A stretch of DNA of 31,021 nt. Source: a virus. A model generated the notes under the pieces. That model saw only the letters and a program-made list of their open reading frames with translations, made no database searches and was not told where the DNA came from. The DNA is taken from IMG/VR virus record IMGVR_UViG_3300017713_000044, positions 1 to 31,021 of that record. The stretch is one strand, 5' to 3'. Within the stretch, counting starts at the first letter, position 1, and every line of letters begins with the position of its first letter. A program made the translations under genes and the position numbers. Of the stretch, positions 8,001 through 15,444 are shown one piece after another.

Positions 8001-8796
8001 TATCTATAATACTATCGTCTCTATAGACTTTAGGTTTATTGTTTATTTGTAAAACTGGATTTGAATAATTAGACCACTTTTGTCCACCATAGCCAGCAAC
8101 ACCACCTAGTAAAACACCAGCAACAGTTGAGCCTACTAACTCTTTTGATGAGTAAGCTCTTCTTAAGCCTGTATTTATTTCTATATTTTGATTAGCATGG
8201 TTGTGTAAACCCATCCAGCCACCAGCTTCTACTGCACCCATACCGCCTGCTACTTTTGTTGCAGCTTTTGCAGCTTCTTCTAGCGACCCATCAGCAATAG
8301 CTTTTTTAAGCTGTGTTTTATTTAAAGCTCCTTTATTAGCTTGACCTAACATCTTCAAAGCTTGAGCAGTTCCTTTACCTACTGTAGCTCTAGTAGCTAA
8401 TGTTCCGCCTCCTGTAAAAGGAGTAAACAAAGCAGCTAGTATTAGAGTAGGGTCAGTAACCATATCTATTGCTCCGTCTTTAACTAATTCAAGGAACTGT
8501 CCTGTACTACCTATATCTGCACCATCAAACATAGTTCTTAAGTATTGATAGTCTTTCTTTTGTTGTTCAGTAAACTTATTAGAGTCAGCATATCTTTTCA
8601 TAGCTGACGTAAGGTTAAAATCAGAGTCTCTTAAATACTCAAAGATATCATTTTGTTCACCAATAGAACCTAAGAATCTTTCAGAGACTGCCTGGAACTC
8701 TTTATCTCCTTCTAAATCATTTAAGTCATATTGTTGAATAGGTGTGCTTTGTTGATTTCTTTTAGAAAAACTGGGAGAATAATTAAAGTTTGACAT
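5062..8796 (-). CDS. Large internal/ejection virion protein with C-terminal phage lysozyme domain
   Basis: A 1244-residue protein, mostly helical, with alanine/glycine-rich hydrophobic stretches near residues 105-135, 160-190 and 220-240 and another near 920-940, as expected of proteins ejected across the host envelope. The C-terminal 150 residues form a phage tail-lysozyme-like domain: ARAAILGNIHVETGG, with the probable catalytic Glu at 1125, then GNGYGLYQFD, which resembles the GxGxxQW region of that family. This domain should cut peptidoglycan so that DNA can enter. In T7 the equivalent transglycosylase (gp16) is at the N-terminus, so this is a different arrangement. Good SD-free coupling: its ATG follows directly after the upstream stop. 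It is the last of a run of virion proteins before the lysis genes. A single-gene lysozyme role in lysis is less likely given its size. Confidence 0.8.
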   Translation of the reverse strand: MSNFNYSPSFSKRNQQSTPIQQYDLNDLEGDKEFQAVSERFLGSIGEQNDIFEYLRDSDFNLTSAMKRYADSNKFTEQQKKDYQYLRTMFDGADIGSTGQFLELVKDGAIDMVTDPTLILAALFTPFTGGGTLATRATVGKGTAQALKMLGQANKGALNKTQLKKAIADGSLEEAAKAATKVAGGMGAVEAGGWMGLHNHANQNIEINTGLRRAYSSKELVGSTVAGVLLGGVAGYGGQKWSNYSNPVLQINNKPKVYRDDSIIDNVRLKFNQAWDNTVGRVILGNAAQLRTLEKQGVKYASYFRGLLDHDSQLGIGKRSNKKVEWSFPEQLNARRGNYMFMEEGQRVGFFKTIEPIAPDGVMMQADELAIIRFLRGNKKALQGRSKETKQVANDLRKWFDGIARDAQEAGFGDIRIEDYFPREWNRQAIKDNKPEFVAQLSKDLKISKKEADDIAEGMLNINNELYASHSNLLTHGRKLKLDDNAYEKYLTNELIPVSASYGLNAANTIQTKLSFLGGAKSNVKVVKSKDIEGNEVLTFQSLRQNNIDDFIRTHVDPLDEDVFKTLGRRLTATERKDMIESFKSVTGAVNFFEGQIKQGVYDGLKLANAMAYLPLATVSSFSEGLIAASRISGKQSVKNFQYQLENGMQFLTSDLKSLLKERRGLSEVVANREANRVYLAVDDVQADLTNRLAGDGLQNASLQKGARVFYKANLLLPWTKTIELAAFNTGRDIVEESLIQLSKLQKAGVKIFDDVDTFVNSTTGKDKDILKQLDSMDGVWAGKGNLYKRTNYLKEQIQDMGISVKEGLDWLESGAKRNNNFWTQEMSKAGGRFARSVILPTSREFSKVPRYMTNPKWDIFTQFLRYPTAFSNTVLKNFARDTLNSPGMSAPRFAAFVAGSTAIARGTNYWRSSPEQQAKYDQFARKPGTDLKGKAFDVFVARSAEENLRAFQRVGLLGPIEYGLRFADAYRANPNPLVAVSSLGGPVMGDITGSTIYNRGLFETLARKTPLIGIRHPLKKYTGFDPFEPIIEGGRFIDEEARYQLQQGIEDVLPPRVGYKKGGIVKETFKEMGRMQYNTGSLVINDKTIDKETRIRFDNIDNDLKNLGYGKVARAAILGNIHVETGGTYDHQQKQDKGNGYGLYQFDFQKKYYMENEDSYLTSNKFEDTPMNQTMFMHESINQLAPGKHTVDKNKISQLQRDLQGDDVARAAISFSENYLQPGTPHIDRRRDASRTIFKVLGD

Positions 8797-10962
8797 TTAG
8801 TCTGTTCCACCGACACTCAAAGCTGCATCTTGAAGTCTTTGTATTTCTTGTTTCTGCTCCTCTGTTAGCTCTTTTTTAGGAGCTTTATAATTATCAGGGT
8901 CGTCTAATAAACTTTGAAGATATTCTTTCATTAAAGATAATTCTTGCTCATCAGATATTTTATTTTTACCATATAATTTACCACCGTCTGTTTTATCTTC
9001 TACAAATTTTCTAAAGTTTGCACTATTATAAACAGTTGTTTGACCTGCCTCCATACGCTCAATAGCTTTTTGTAATTTACTTATTGGTTGCTTAGCAAAG
9101 AATTTAAGCTCTCTGTTTTGCTCCGTACTTACTGGAGGAGGATTTGTGTCTGTTGCATCAGAAGTATTACCCTCTTCTATTTCCATAGGTTCTGTTATTA
9201 CTTCTGGTAATGTTCCTGTGTTACCAAACTTTTGTATAACCCCATCATACCTAGAGTCTACGTATCTAAGTTCTTCAGGGAATAAACTATTTATTTGATT
9301 AATTTTTTCTAGTTCATACTGTAAAACTTTTTCTTCATTAGTACCTTCATACTTAGCTATATACTCTGGTAAATTTACTTCAGCAGTTCCTGTAAAGTTT
9401 CTACCTTCTTTTACAATCGTTCCTTGTAAGTCAATTACAATTTCTTTGAACCTATTGTTTTGCTCCGATTCAGTTTTACCACTACCTCTAATATCTCTAA
9501 TTATATTAGGTATTTGAATTAGTAAACTTAATTCTCCATTATTACCTACAGTATTTATTTTAGCTACGTTCATTAAGTCATATAAGTCAGGAGTAGTATT
9601 AGGATTATTCATTAATAACTGTTGATATGAACTATCATGTGTTGGGTTTTTAGATATAGAATCTTTATACCCATCATTTACTTGAGTTAATACATACATA
9701 GCTGCAAGGTAATCAATATCTCCCTCTGCTATATTTAAATTATAATCTTTTACTTGTCCTCTAATATGATTAGCTGCATAAGCAACTTTAACACCATAAT
9801 TTTTTACAGTATTTTGAGGGTCAGTTGCAGTTCGTCCTTTACCTTTAATTACCTGATTATAAAGAGGATTCATGTCAGGATTAGAACCATCAGTTAAAAC
9901 TAACATCATAGCTGACTCAGCAGCTTTTACTTGTAAGTCACTAGGAGGTTTAATCTCTGCTACTTTAGTTCTTGTAGGTTCATTTACACCAGCATTAGAT
10001 AATACAGGAATACCGTTTTGGTCGTAAGATAAATACTGTCCTTCTTGATATGTAAACTCATCACCACCACTTATATAAGTTCTATCTTTTATCTGGAACG
10101 TACTTTCTATAGGCTTTCCTTGAATACCTCCCTCTGAAGGTGGTTTACCTATTTTAGCTCTTATTCCTTCTATTAGACCATCAATATTAAATCTACTGCC
10201 TTGGTCTGTAGCTGCTGTGTCGTATGCACTTACAGCATTTTTTAAATCTATTAATTCTTTTGATGTCCCTTCGCCTAATGTTAAACGTAAGTTTTCATGG
10301 GCTTCAAGATTTTTAAAGTCTATAGTTTCTTCTGTTTCTGAACCTAGTAATTTTTGTATACCCTTACCAATCCTACCAAATACATTTTTAGGGTTTTCTC
10401 TACTATTCCATTTATCAAACTGACTTAATATTGTTTCCATATCAGGAACATCCATACTTTCATTATATAAAGTTTGATAATAACCTTTTAATTTCTCTGC
10501 TTGTATTTTTGACTCAGAAGTTACATAAGAAGCTAATTGCACAGGATTTAAATTAGTAAACTCACCGCCAAAACTTTCATCTTGTAATCTAGTTCTTAAG
10601 TCTGCTGCAATATAATTCTGTAGTCTTTGTATATCTACAGTACCATTTACAACAAATCCAGTTTTATTAGTTTCATCATTGTATTCTAAACTTTGTCTTT
10701 GACCTTCTTGATTAGATAAATAACTTTGAAGATAGGTTCGCATAGGTATATTTTTATCTTGCAAAGCCTGTCCTTTTGAATCAAAAGCATTTCTAACTTC
10801 TCCAAAGATACCTCCAATAGCAGGCTCTATAAGTAATCCTCTAACTAAACTTTTTTTGTAGCCTTCTTTATCAGCTTCTTTAGCTTGCTTTATACCCCTT
10901 TCATTTGCATCATTGAATGCTTGTTTAGCAAATTCAACACCACCGTCATCATATAATCCCAT
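8797..10962 (-). CDS. Large virion-associated protein, unknown function (probable internal protein)
   Basis: A 721-residue hydrophilic protein without signal peptide or membrane helices. The N-terminus MGLYDDGGVEFAKQAFNDA is followed by helical, charged segments; the C-terminal 120 residues are rich in Glu and Lys, with EPMEIEEGNTSDATDTNPPP as a likely flexible linker and a helical end (LTEEQKQEIQRLQDAAL). I recognise no enzyme motif. Its start is fused to the previous stop (TAATG) and its stop abuts the start of the lysozyme-bearing ejection protein, so it is made together with that protein, probably as a partner in the internal core or ejection complex. That role is inferred from position alone. 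Confidence 0.7.
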   Translation of the reverse strand: MGLYDDGGVEFAKQAFNDANERGIKQAKEADKEGYKKSLVRGLLIEPAIGGIFGEVRNAFDSKGQALQDKNIPMRTYLQSYLSNQEGQRQSLEYNDETNKTGFVVNGTVDIQRLQNYIAADLRTRLQDESFGGEFTNLNPVQLASYVTSESKIQAEKLKGYYQTLYNESMDVPDMETILSQFDKWNSRENPKNVFGRIGKGIQKLLGSETEETIDFKNLEAHENLRLTLGEGTSKELIDLKNAVSAYDTAATDQGSRFNIDGLIEGIRAKIGKPPSEGGIQGKPIESTFQIKDRTYISGGDEFTYQEGQYLSYDQNGIPVLSNAGVNEPTRTKVAEIKPPSDLQVKAAESAMMLVLTDGSNPDMNPLYNQVIKGKGRTATDPQNTVKNYGVKVAYAANHIRGQVKDYNLNIAEGDIDYLAAMYVLTQVNDGYKDSISKNPTHDSSYQQLLMNNPNTTPDLYDLMNVAKINTVGNNGELSLLIQIPNIIRDIRGSGKTESEQNNRFKEIVIDLQGTIVKEGRNFTGTAEVNLPEYIAKYEGTNEEKVLQYELEKINQINSLFPEELRYVDSRYDGVIQKFGNTGTLPEVITEPMEIEEGNTSDATDTNPPPVSTEQNRELKFFAKQPISKLQKAIERMEAGQTTVYNSANFRKFVEDKTDGGKLYGKNKISDEQELSLMKEYLQSLLDDPDNYKAPKKELTEEQKQEIQRLQDAALSVGGTD

Positions 10963-11603
10963 TATTCGTCCTCTCCTCTAGCTAACAGACTATCATTAGT
11001 AGGTTCAACTATCTCTTCTGGTTGTCTATCTAATAATCCTATTTCAGGTAAAGCCTCTATTTTTTCTACTACTGCTTGAGGCAATACCCCTTCAGGTATT
11101 CCTCCTTCTCTTGCTCGCTTTCTCTTAGCAACCTCAGCCACGTTCTTTGCCTTAGCCACTAACATCTCTTCCTCTTCGTCAGTCTCTCCATCTTCCATAT
11201 CTAATAAAGCTGAAGAATCGTCTGAGTCTATTCTATATTTTACTCCAGATTTTTCAGCAAGAGACATAAGTAAAAATGCAAATGGTTCTAGTAACATAAG
11301 CATTAAATCAGGATTCCATTTACCTTCTCTAAAACCTACATAACCCATTTGTAAGGCTAAATCCATGACTGGAACTCCATCACCCATTGCAAGAACAATA
11401 GGAGTATAATTTTCTTCATCAAGTAATTCTAAAGCTGTATACTCTAAAGCTTCTCTCATATCTGTAAAATCAGGTTTCCCTTCAAAAGGCCTTCTTTGTT
11501 CTACAGGTTGTGTCCAGGATTGACCTGGTATTGGATATCCTCTACTCGCAAAAGCTTCAACAGCTTCTGGATTCATTTCTTCGCCTATATTTTTTTCTAT
11601 CAT
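10962..11603 (-). CDS. Conserved phage protein, unknown function, acidic
   Basis: A 213-residue acidic protein. The segment MNPEAVEAFASRGYPIPGQS is typical of conserved marine phage proteins in virion gene clusters. Other features are a hydrophobic stretch (LMLMLLEPFAFLLMSLA, about residues 105-121) and a Glu-rich linker (DMEDGETDEEEEM). The ATG at 11603 overlaps the upstream stop as ATGA and has an AGGAG site seven bases away, supporting it over Met10 at 11576. Placement among ejection-type proteins suggests a minor virion or assembly part. No specific function can be given. Confidence 0.68.
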   Translation of the reverse strand: MIEKNIGEEMNPEAVEAFASRGYPIPGQSWTQPVEQRRPFEGKPDFTDMREALEYTALELLDEENYTPIVLAMGDGVPVMDLALQMGYVGFREGKWNPDLMLMLLEPFAFLLMSLAEKSGVKYRIDSDDSSALLDMEDGETDEEEEMLVAKAKNVAEVAKRKRAREGGIPEGVLPQAVVEKIEALPEIGLLDRQPEEIVEPTNDSLLARGEDE

Positions 11604-12769
11604 CTATATACTCCTGCTCCACCTGGGGTTGTCGGATTCGTAGTATTCTGTAAAGCAAAACTATTCATCCAGTTTCTCCAGTCCTGTCCAGCATCTCTAT
11701 TTAAAATATCATTTAAAATACCACTTGAATACATACTTGTAGCTTGCCAAGAATTACCTCTTGGAGCTGAGAACTGGTCTATAGCTCCTAAGCTAATTGT
11801 AGGTGTACTGCCAATACCCATAATGTTAGGTATATTAATTTTGTTATAAGTGTATTGAGGTGTCATATCTACACCCACAGCCTCGTATGCTCGGCTTTCA
11901 AGGCCACTTAATAACCCATCTGTTATCTTTTGTTTACCAGCATCATATAAATCAAAGTTTGCTATATCTTTTCTAATACCAGAGTCTTTATCAAATACAT
12001 TAATATTTTCTAAGAAACTTGGCTTATCTGTTTTTGGAGATAACAATGAAGCTGCTTGTTCACTTAAGGCATCTGAGCTAGCAGCTATATCTCCTATAGC
12101 ATCTACTCCTACTTTAGTATTTTTAAATAACTCATTATTATTTAATTCAAAGTTCATGCCTCTAGTAAGCTCTCCTGTTTTACCAAACTCAGGTATTCTT
12201 ACCTCGCCTGGTGCAGGTAGCTCATAACTTAAGGTGTCTTTATTGAAGTCTAATGGTTTATCCAAAGCTCTTGGAATAGTCTCAGATAGTTGAGCTTGAA
12301 TTTGGTCAGACTTAATTCCTGTTTGAGTTGGTAAAGTATCTAAAGAAGATGAAAAGTCTTTAGAAAAAACAGATGTTTTGCCTTCACTTAAAGTCATTCC
12401 TTTACCTTTGAAAAAGTTTCCTACTCTGTCAATACCATTACTTATAGCTGTACTTACACTTGTATATGCATTCTTAATCCAAGTACCGCCAACATTAACA
12501 GCTTCTATAGTTTTACCTAAAACCTTTGAAAAAAAGTTTGCATTAGGCCCAAGTAGTTTTGTAGACCAGCTAGCTAATTTGCCTGCTGTTCCAAACAGGC
12601 TTCCTACAGCTCCCATAGCATAAGGCATTAAAAATGCCATACCTATTTGACCTACTATTCCTAGTTTACCAATACCTTTCATAACACTTTTAAAAGTTTT
12701 TTTAATTCGTTTACCTATCTTCTTGACAGTCTTCTTAATACCTTTCCATATTTTACTTAAAAATCCCAT
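11600..12769 (-). CDS. Virion/ejection-type protein with cationic amphipathic N-terminus
   Basis: A 389-residue protein. The first 35 residues are strikingly basic and amphipathic, beginning MGFLSKIWKGIKKTVKKIGK and continuing with repeated KK/IK pairs, much like a membrane-active peptide. A Gly/Ala-rich hydrophobic region follows (about 36-65, GQIGMAFLMPYAMGAVGSLFG). The remainder is polar and without known motifs, ending in a Pro/Gly-rich tail. This combination fits a protein that inserts in or crosses the host membrane during DNA ejection, but that is inference from composition and location between other virion genes. An AGGAGAAAG ribosome site precedes the ATG. Confidence 0.7.
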   Translation of the reverse strand: MGFLSKIWKGIKKTVKKIGKRIKKTFKSVMKGIGKLGIVGQIGMAFLMPYAMGAVGSLFGTAGKLASWSTKLLGPNANFFSKVLGKTIEAVNVGGTWIKNAYTSVSTAISNGIDRVGNFFKGKGMTLSEGKTSVFSKDFSSSLDTLPTQTGIKSDQIQAQLSETIPRALDKPLDFNKDTLSYELPAPGEVRIPEFGKTGELTRGMNFELNNNELFKNTKVGVDAIGDIAASSDALSEQAASLLSPKTDKPSFLENINVFDKDSGIRKDIANFDLYDAGKQKITDGLLSGLESRAYEAVGVDMTPQYTYNKINIPNIMGIGSTPTISLGAIDQFSAPRGNSWQATSMYSSGILNDILNRDAGQDWRNWMNSFALQNTTNPTTPGGAGVYR

Positions 12770-12780
12770 TTACTTTCTCC

Positions 12781-15204
12781 TTAACTTCCAAATAAGCTGT
12801 TGATTGTTGAAGATGCACTTCTAAAATTAGAACCCCAATTCTTTGCAGCATCTCCTTCAGCAGTTGCAGCAGACATCATAGCTTGTACTTTTCTATTAGC
12901 TGTATCAGTAGCCCATCTGAAATCATAATCAGCTTGGTCTCTTAATTCTTGCCATAAAAAAGACTGTGCAGCTTGAGTCAACCCAAAAGCATTCTGAGCA
13001 TTTTGTTGATTAACTGCATTTTGTGCAGCAGTATCAGCAGTATTTGCTCTTCTTCTCCAGTCTATATTAGAATTAATAACTGCTTGTTCATTAGCAGCAT
13101 TCCATTGTTGTCTATTGTAATTTAATTGCTCGTTAAACTGTTCTACTTGATTCATAATTGCAGCATTAGCTTTATTAACATCTGATACTCTATTAGCATC
13201 TCTAGCTTCAGCAGCATTTTGAGCTTGTACATTAAATTGATTTGTAGCGTTTATATAGCCTGCATTGTATTGTCTTATTTGTGTTTCAATTTGTGCCATA
13301 AACTGTTGAGCCTGTCTATCATTAGTAGCGTTAAACTGACCCATAGCATTTTCTGCTGCTTGATTACTTAATAATCTTTGCTGTTCGTACTGAGCTTTAA
13401 TAACATTTGATTGTTGTCTATTATTTAAATTAGCTATATCAGTAGCTAAGAAATTCTTTGCATTATCTATCTGTGCTTTCTGATAAAAGTCAGCTTCAGC
13501 TAAATCAGCTCTTGCAATATTAGTTGCATTTAAAACTGCTGCTTGCTGTTCTTGATTAGCTTCTGTTAAATTAACTGTTTGTAAAAACTTACTGTTAGCT
13601 AATTCAGTTTGTTGTTCAGCAGCCATGTTAGCCATATCTAATTTAAATACATTCTCTGCATTCTTTAATACAGTTTGTTGCTCTCTTTGAGCATTAGCCT
13701 CAGATACAGCAGCCTCTATGTTTCTTTGTTGAGATACACTAGCTTGAATAGCTTGAGCATTTGCTTGAGCTAAAGGTAAAGATGCTTGGATAATAGTATT
13801 AGCTAATGAATCTCTAGCTATTGAAGATGCTTCTAATCCTCTTTTAGCTAACATAGCTTCAACAGATGCAACAGCAGGTCTAGCCCATGTTGGAATCTCT
13901 CCTTCTTCTATACCAGTTAATAAACTTTCAAGTTGATTAGATACTAAAGCTTCTTCAGGTAATCCTTCTATAATACCTCTTTCTTCTTCTGTAAAATCTG
14001 TAAGTCTAGCTTCAAGAGTTTCAGGGTCTTTACCTAACTCTTGTATAGCTCCTTCTTCTAAGCCAGCATTAGCTAATTGCTTTTTAGCTCTTGTAACTCT
14101 AGCTAAATTTGTACCTGTATTTTCTACAATTCTTGCTTTCGCTCCAGGACTTAATGTTCCTGTAACAACTTTAGCTACAGCTCCTGGTGTAACAACAACA
14201 TCGACATCTTCAACTGGAGTAACATCAGCTACTTCAGCAGCTTCTGCTAGTCTAAGTTCTTCTTTATCTTGTTGAGCAGCCCTGGCTTCAGCAGCTTTAT
14301 CTACACTTGCTGTAGGTGTTGCTGTAGTTGTAACTTCTCTGGCTGGGTCTATTTGTGAGACCTCTTCTACCTGACTAATTGTTTCTTCTGGTGTTGGGTC
14401 TATATCAAATGTACTTGCTTGTCCTGCATCTGGAGATTGAACAATAGGTGCTTCTGTACCTTCTCTACCTATTCCCATAACTGTAGGAACTGGTACAGTA
14501 CCTTCTGGTATATTACCTGAAGCTATATCTTGAGATGTTCTTCCTTCTTCAATATTTCTTATTCTTCTTTCTTGTTCAAATGCTGCTTGTCTTTGAGCAT
14601 CAGTCATAGTCTCTAAGGGGTCTGGGTCTGGTTCATTACCACCACCTTCATCACCGCCACCGTTATCATTACCACCACCGTTGTCATCTCCGCCACCGTC
14701 ATCCTGACCACCAGCTCTCTGACCTGTATTTACATACGTATAACCGTTCCATCTGTAAATGAAACCATTAACAATTATTGTTGCATTACCGCCTGGTGGG
14801 TCTCTAGGTTCATCTCTCTCATCTCTCTCATCTCTGTCATCTCTGTCATCTATTGGAGTTCTTCGTCTACCCAGGTTTCTGTCTATATAGTCTTCTCTAT
14901 TAGAAGCATCTGTTCCAGTTGTAAATCCTGGGCCACTAGATATAGCTACAGAAGGTTTAGGCTGAGGTTTCTGTTGTACTGGAGGAGGTGTTGTAACCTT
15001 ATCAATCGGCTTAGGTTGAAATGGCTTAGGCTTTAATACTGCCTCTGATGGCCTCTGAATAAACATTTGTTCTTCAGGCTTCCCTACTGATTGTTTAACA
15101 GGCATAGAGCTATCTACCCTGTTTGGATTAAATACGTTTCCACCAACTCTATAGTCTTGTCTTTTTTGTTTGGCTCTTTTTCTGTTTGACTTTTTTCTCG
15201 CCAT
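12781..15204 (-). CDS. Large low-complexity/coiled virion protein (probable internal protein)
   Basis: An 807-residue protein in clear sections. Residues 1-15 are very basic (ARKKSNRKRAKQKRQ), residues 40-90 are proline-rich, about 110-140 is an Asp/Arg/Glu repeat (DDRDDRDERDERDE), about 165-195 is a Gly/Asp repeat, and from about 450 to the end it is almost pure helix rich in Ala, Asn and Gln. The last third is typical of long coiled phage internal or tail proteins. The gene is fused by its ATG to the stop of the 79-residue gene upstream (overlap of one base) and is followed by an 11-base gap with a ribosome site. No enzymatic motif is visible. Confidence 0.7.
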   Translation of the reverse strand: MARKKSNRKRAKQKRQDYRVGGNVFNPNRVDSSMPVKQSVGKPEEQMFIQRPSEAVLKPKPFQPKPIDKVTTPPPVQQKPQPKPSVAISSGPGFTTGTDASNREDYIDRNLGRRRTPIDDRDDRDERDERDEPRDPPGGNATIIVNGFIYRWNGYTYVNTGQRAGGQDDGGGDDNGGGNDNGGGDEGGGNEPDPDPLETMTDAQRQAAFEQERRIRNIEEGRTSQDIASGNIPEGTVPVPTVMGIGREGTEAPIVQSPDAGQASTFDIDPTPEETISQVEEVSQIDPAREVTTTATPTASVDKAAEARAAQQDKEELRLAEAAEVADVTPVEDVDVVVTPGAVAKVVTGTLSPGAKARIVENTGTNLARVTRAKKQLANAGLEEGAIQELGKDPETLEARLTDFTEEERGIIEGLPEEALVSNQLESLLTGIEEGEIPTWARPAVASVEAMLAKRGLEASSIARDSLANTIIQASLPLAQANAQAIQASVSQQRNIEAAVSEANAQREQQTVLKNAENVFKLDMANMAAEQQTELANSKFLQTVNLTEANQEQQAAVLNATNIARADLAEADFYQKAQIDNAKNFLATDIANLNNRQQSNVIKAQYEQQRLLSNQAAENAMGQFNATNDRQAQQFMAQIETQIRQYNAGYINATNQFNVQAQNAAEARDANRVSDVNKANAAIMNQVEQFNEQLNYNRQQWNAANEQAVINSNIDWRRRANTADTAAQNAVNQQNAQNAFGLTQAAQSFLWQELRDQADYDFRWATDTANRKVQAMMSAATAEGDAAKNWGSNFRSASSTINSLFGS
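14640..14860. repeat. Low-complexity tandem repeats encoding Gly/Asp and Asp/Arg/Glu tracts
   Basis: Within the 807-residue virion gene, short tandem DNA units occur: a ccaccgtcatc-like 12-base unit at about 14640-14710 encoding the Gly/Asp tract, and a six- to nine-base tcatctctc unit at about 14811-14853 encoding the Asp/Arg/Glu tract. Such tracts can change length by slippage; both are in frame with the gene. Confidence 0.6.
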
Positions 15205-15443
15205 TATTTCACCTCAAATAATTTATCTACTTTCTCATGTAGCTTCTCTAATCTTTCCATTAGCATTCCCATATCTTCTTTTACTTCTTGTTTAGTAACG
15301 TACTCTTTTGCTAGTTCTTCTCTAGTTTTATTTACCAATATATCTATCCTTTTAGCTTCTGTTTCATTTTTACGTATTGAAAAAATTATAGGAGCTACAA
15401 CTAAAGTTAATATTACGTTCCAAAAAAAATGCATATCTTCCAT
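15204..15443 (-). CDS. Small membrane-anchored coiled-coil protein
   Basis: A 79-residue protein with one N-terminal membrane helix (about residues 6-22, FFWNVILTLVVAPIIFS) followed by a long charged helix with heptad-like leucines and valines up to the C-terminus (MGMLMERLEKLHEKVDKLFE). Similar small proteins are common in marine phages near fibre or lysis genes and have been thought of as holin-like or spanin-like. It lies one base after the hydroxylase/glycosyltransferase gene and is fused to the start of the next virion gene. Function is unknown; a lysis or virion-anchoring role is possible. Confidence 0.68.
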   Translation of the reverse strand: MEDMHFFWNVILTLVVAPIIFSIRKNETEAKRIDILVNKTREELAKEYVTKQEVKEDMGMLMERLEKLHEKVDKLFEVK

Positions 15444-15444
15444 T

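Noticed and set aside
11496-11849. Plus-strand frame of 117 residues.
   Set aside because: It spans the junction of two well-supported minus-strand genes, has no ribosome site and an unnatural composition.
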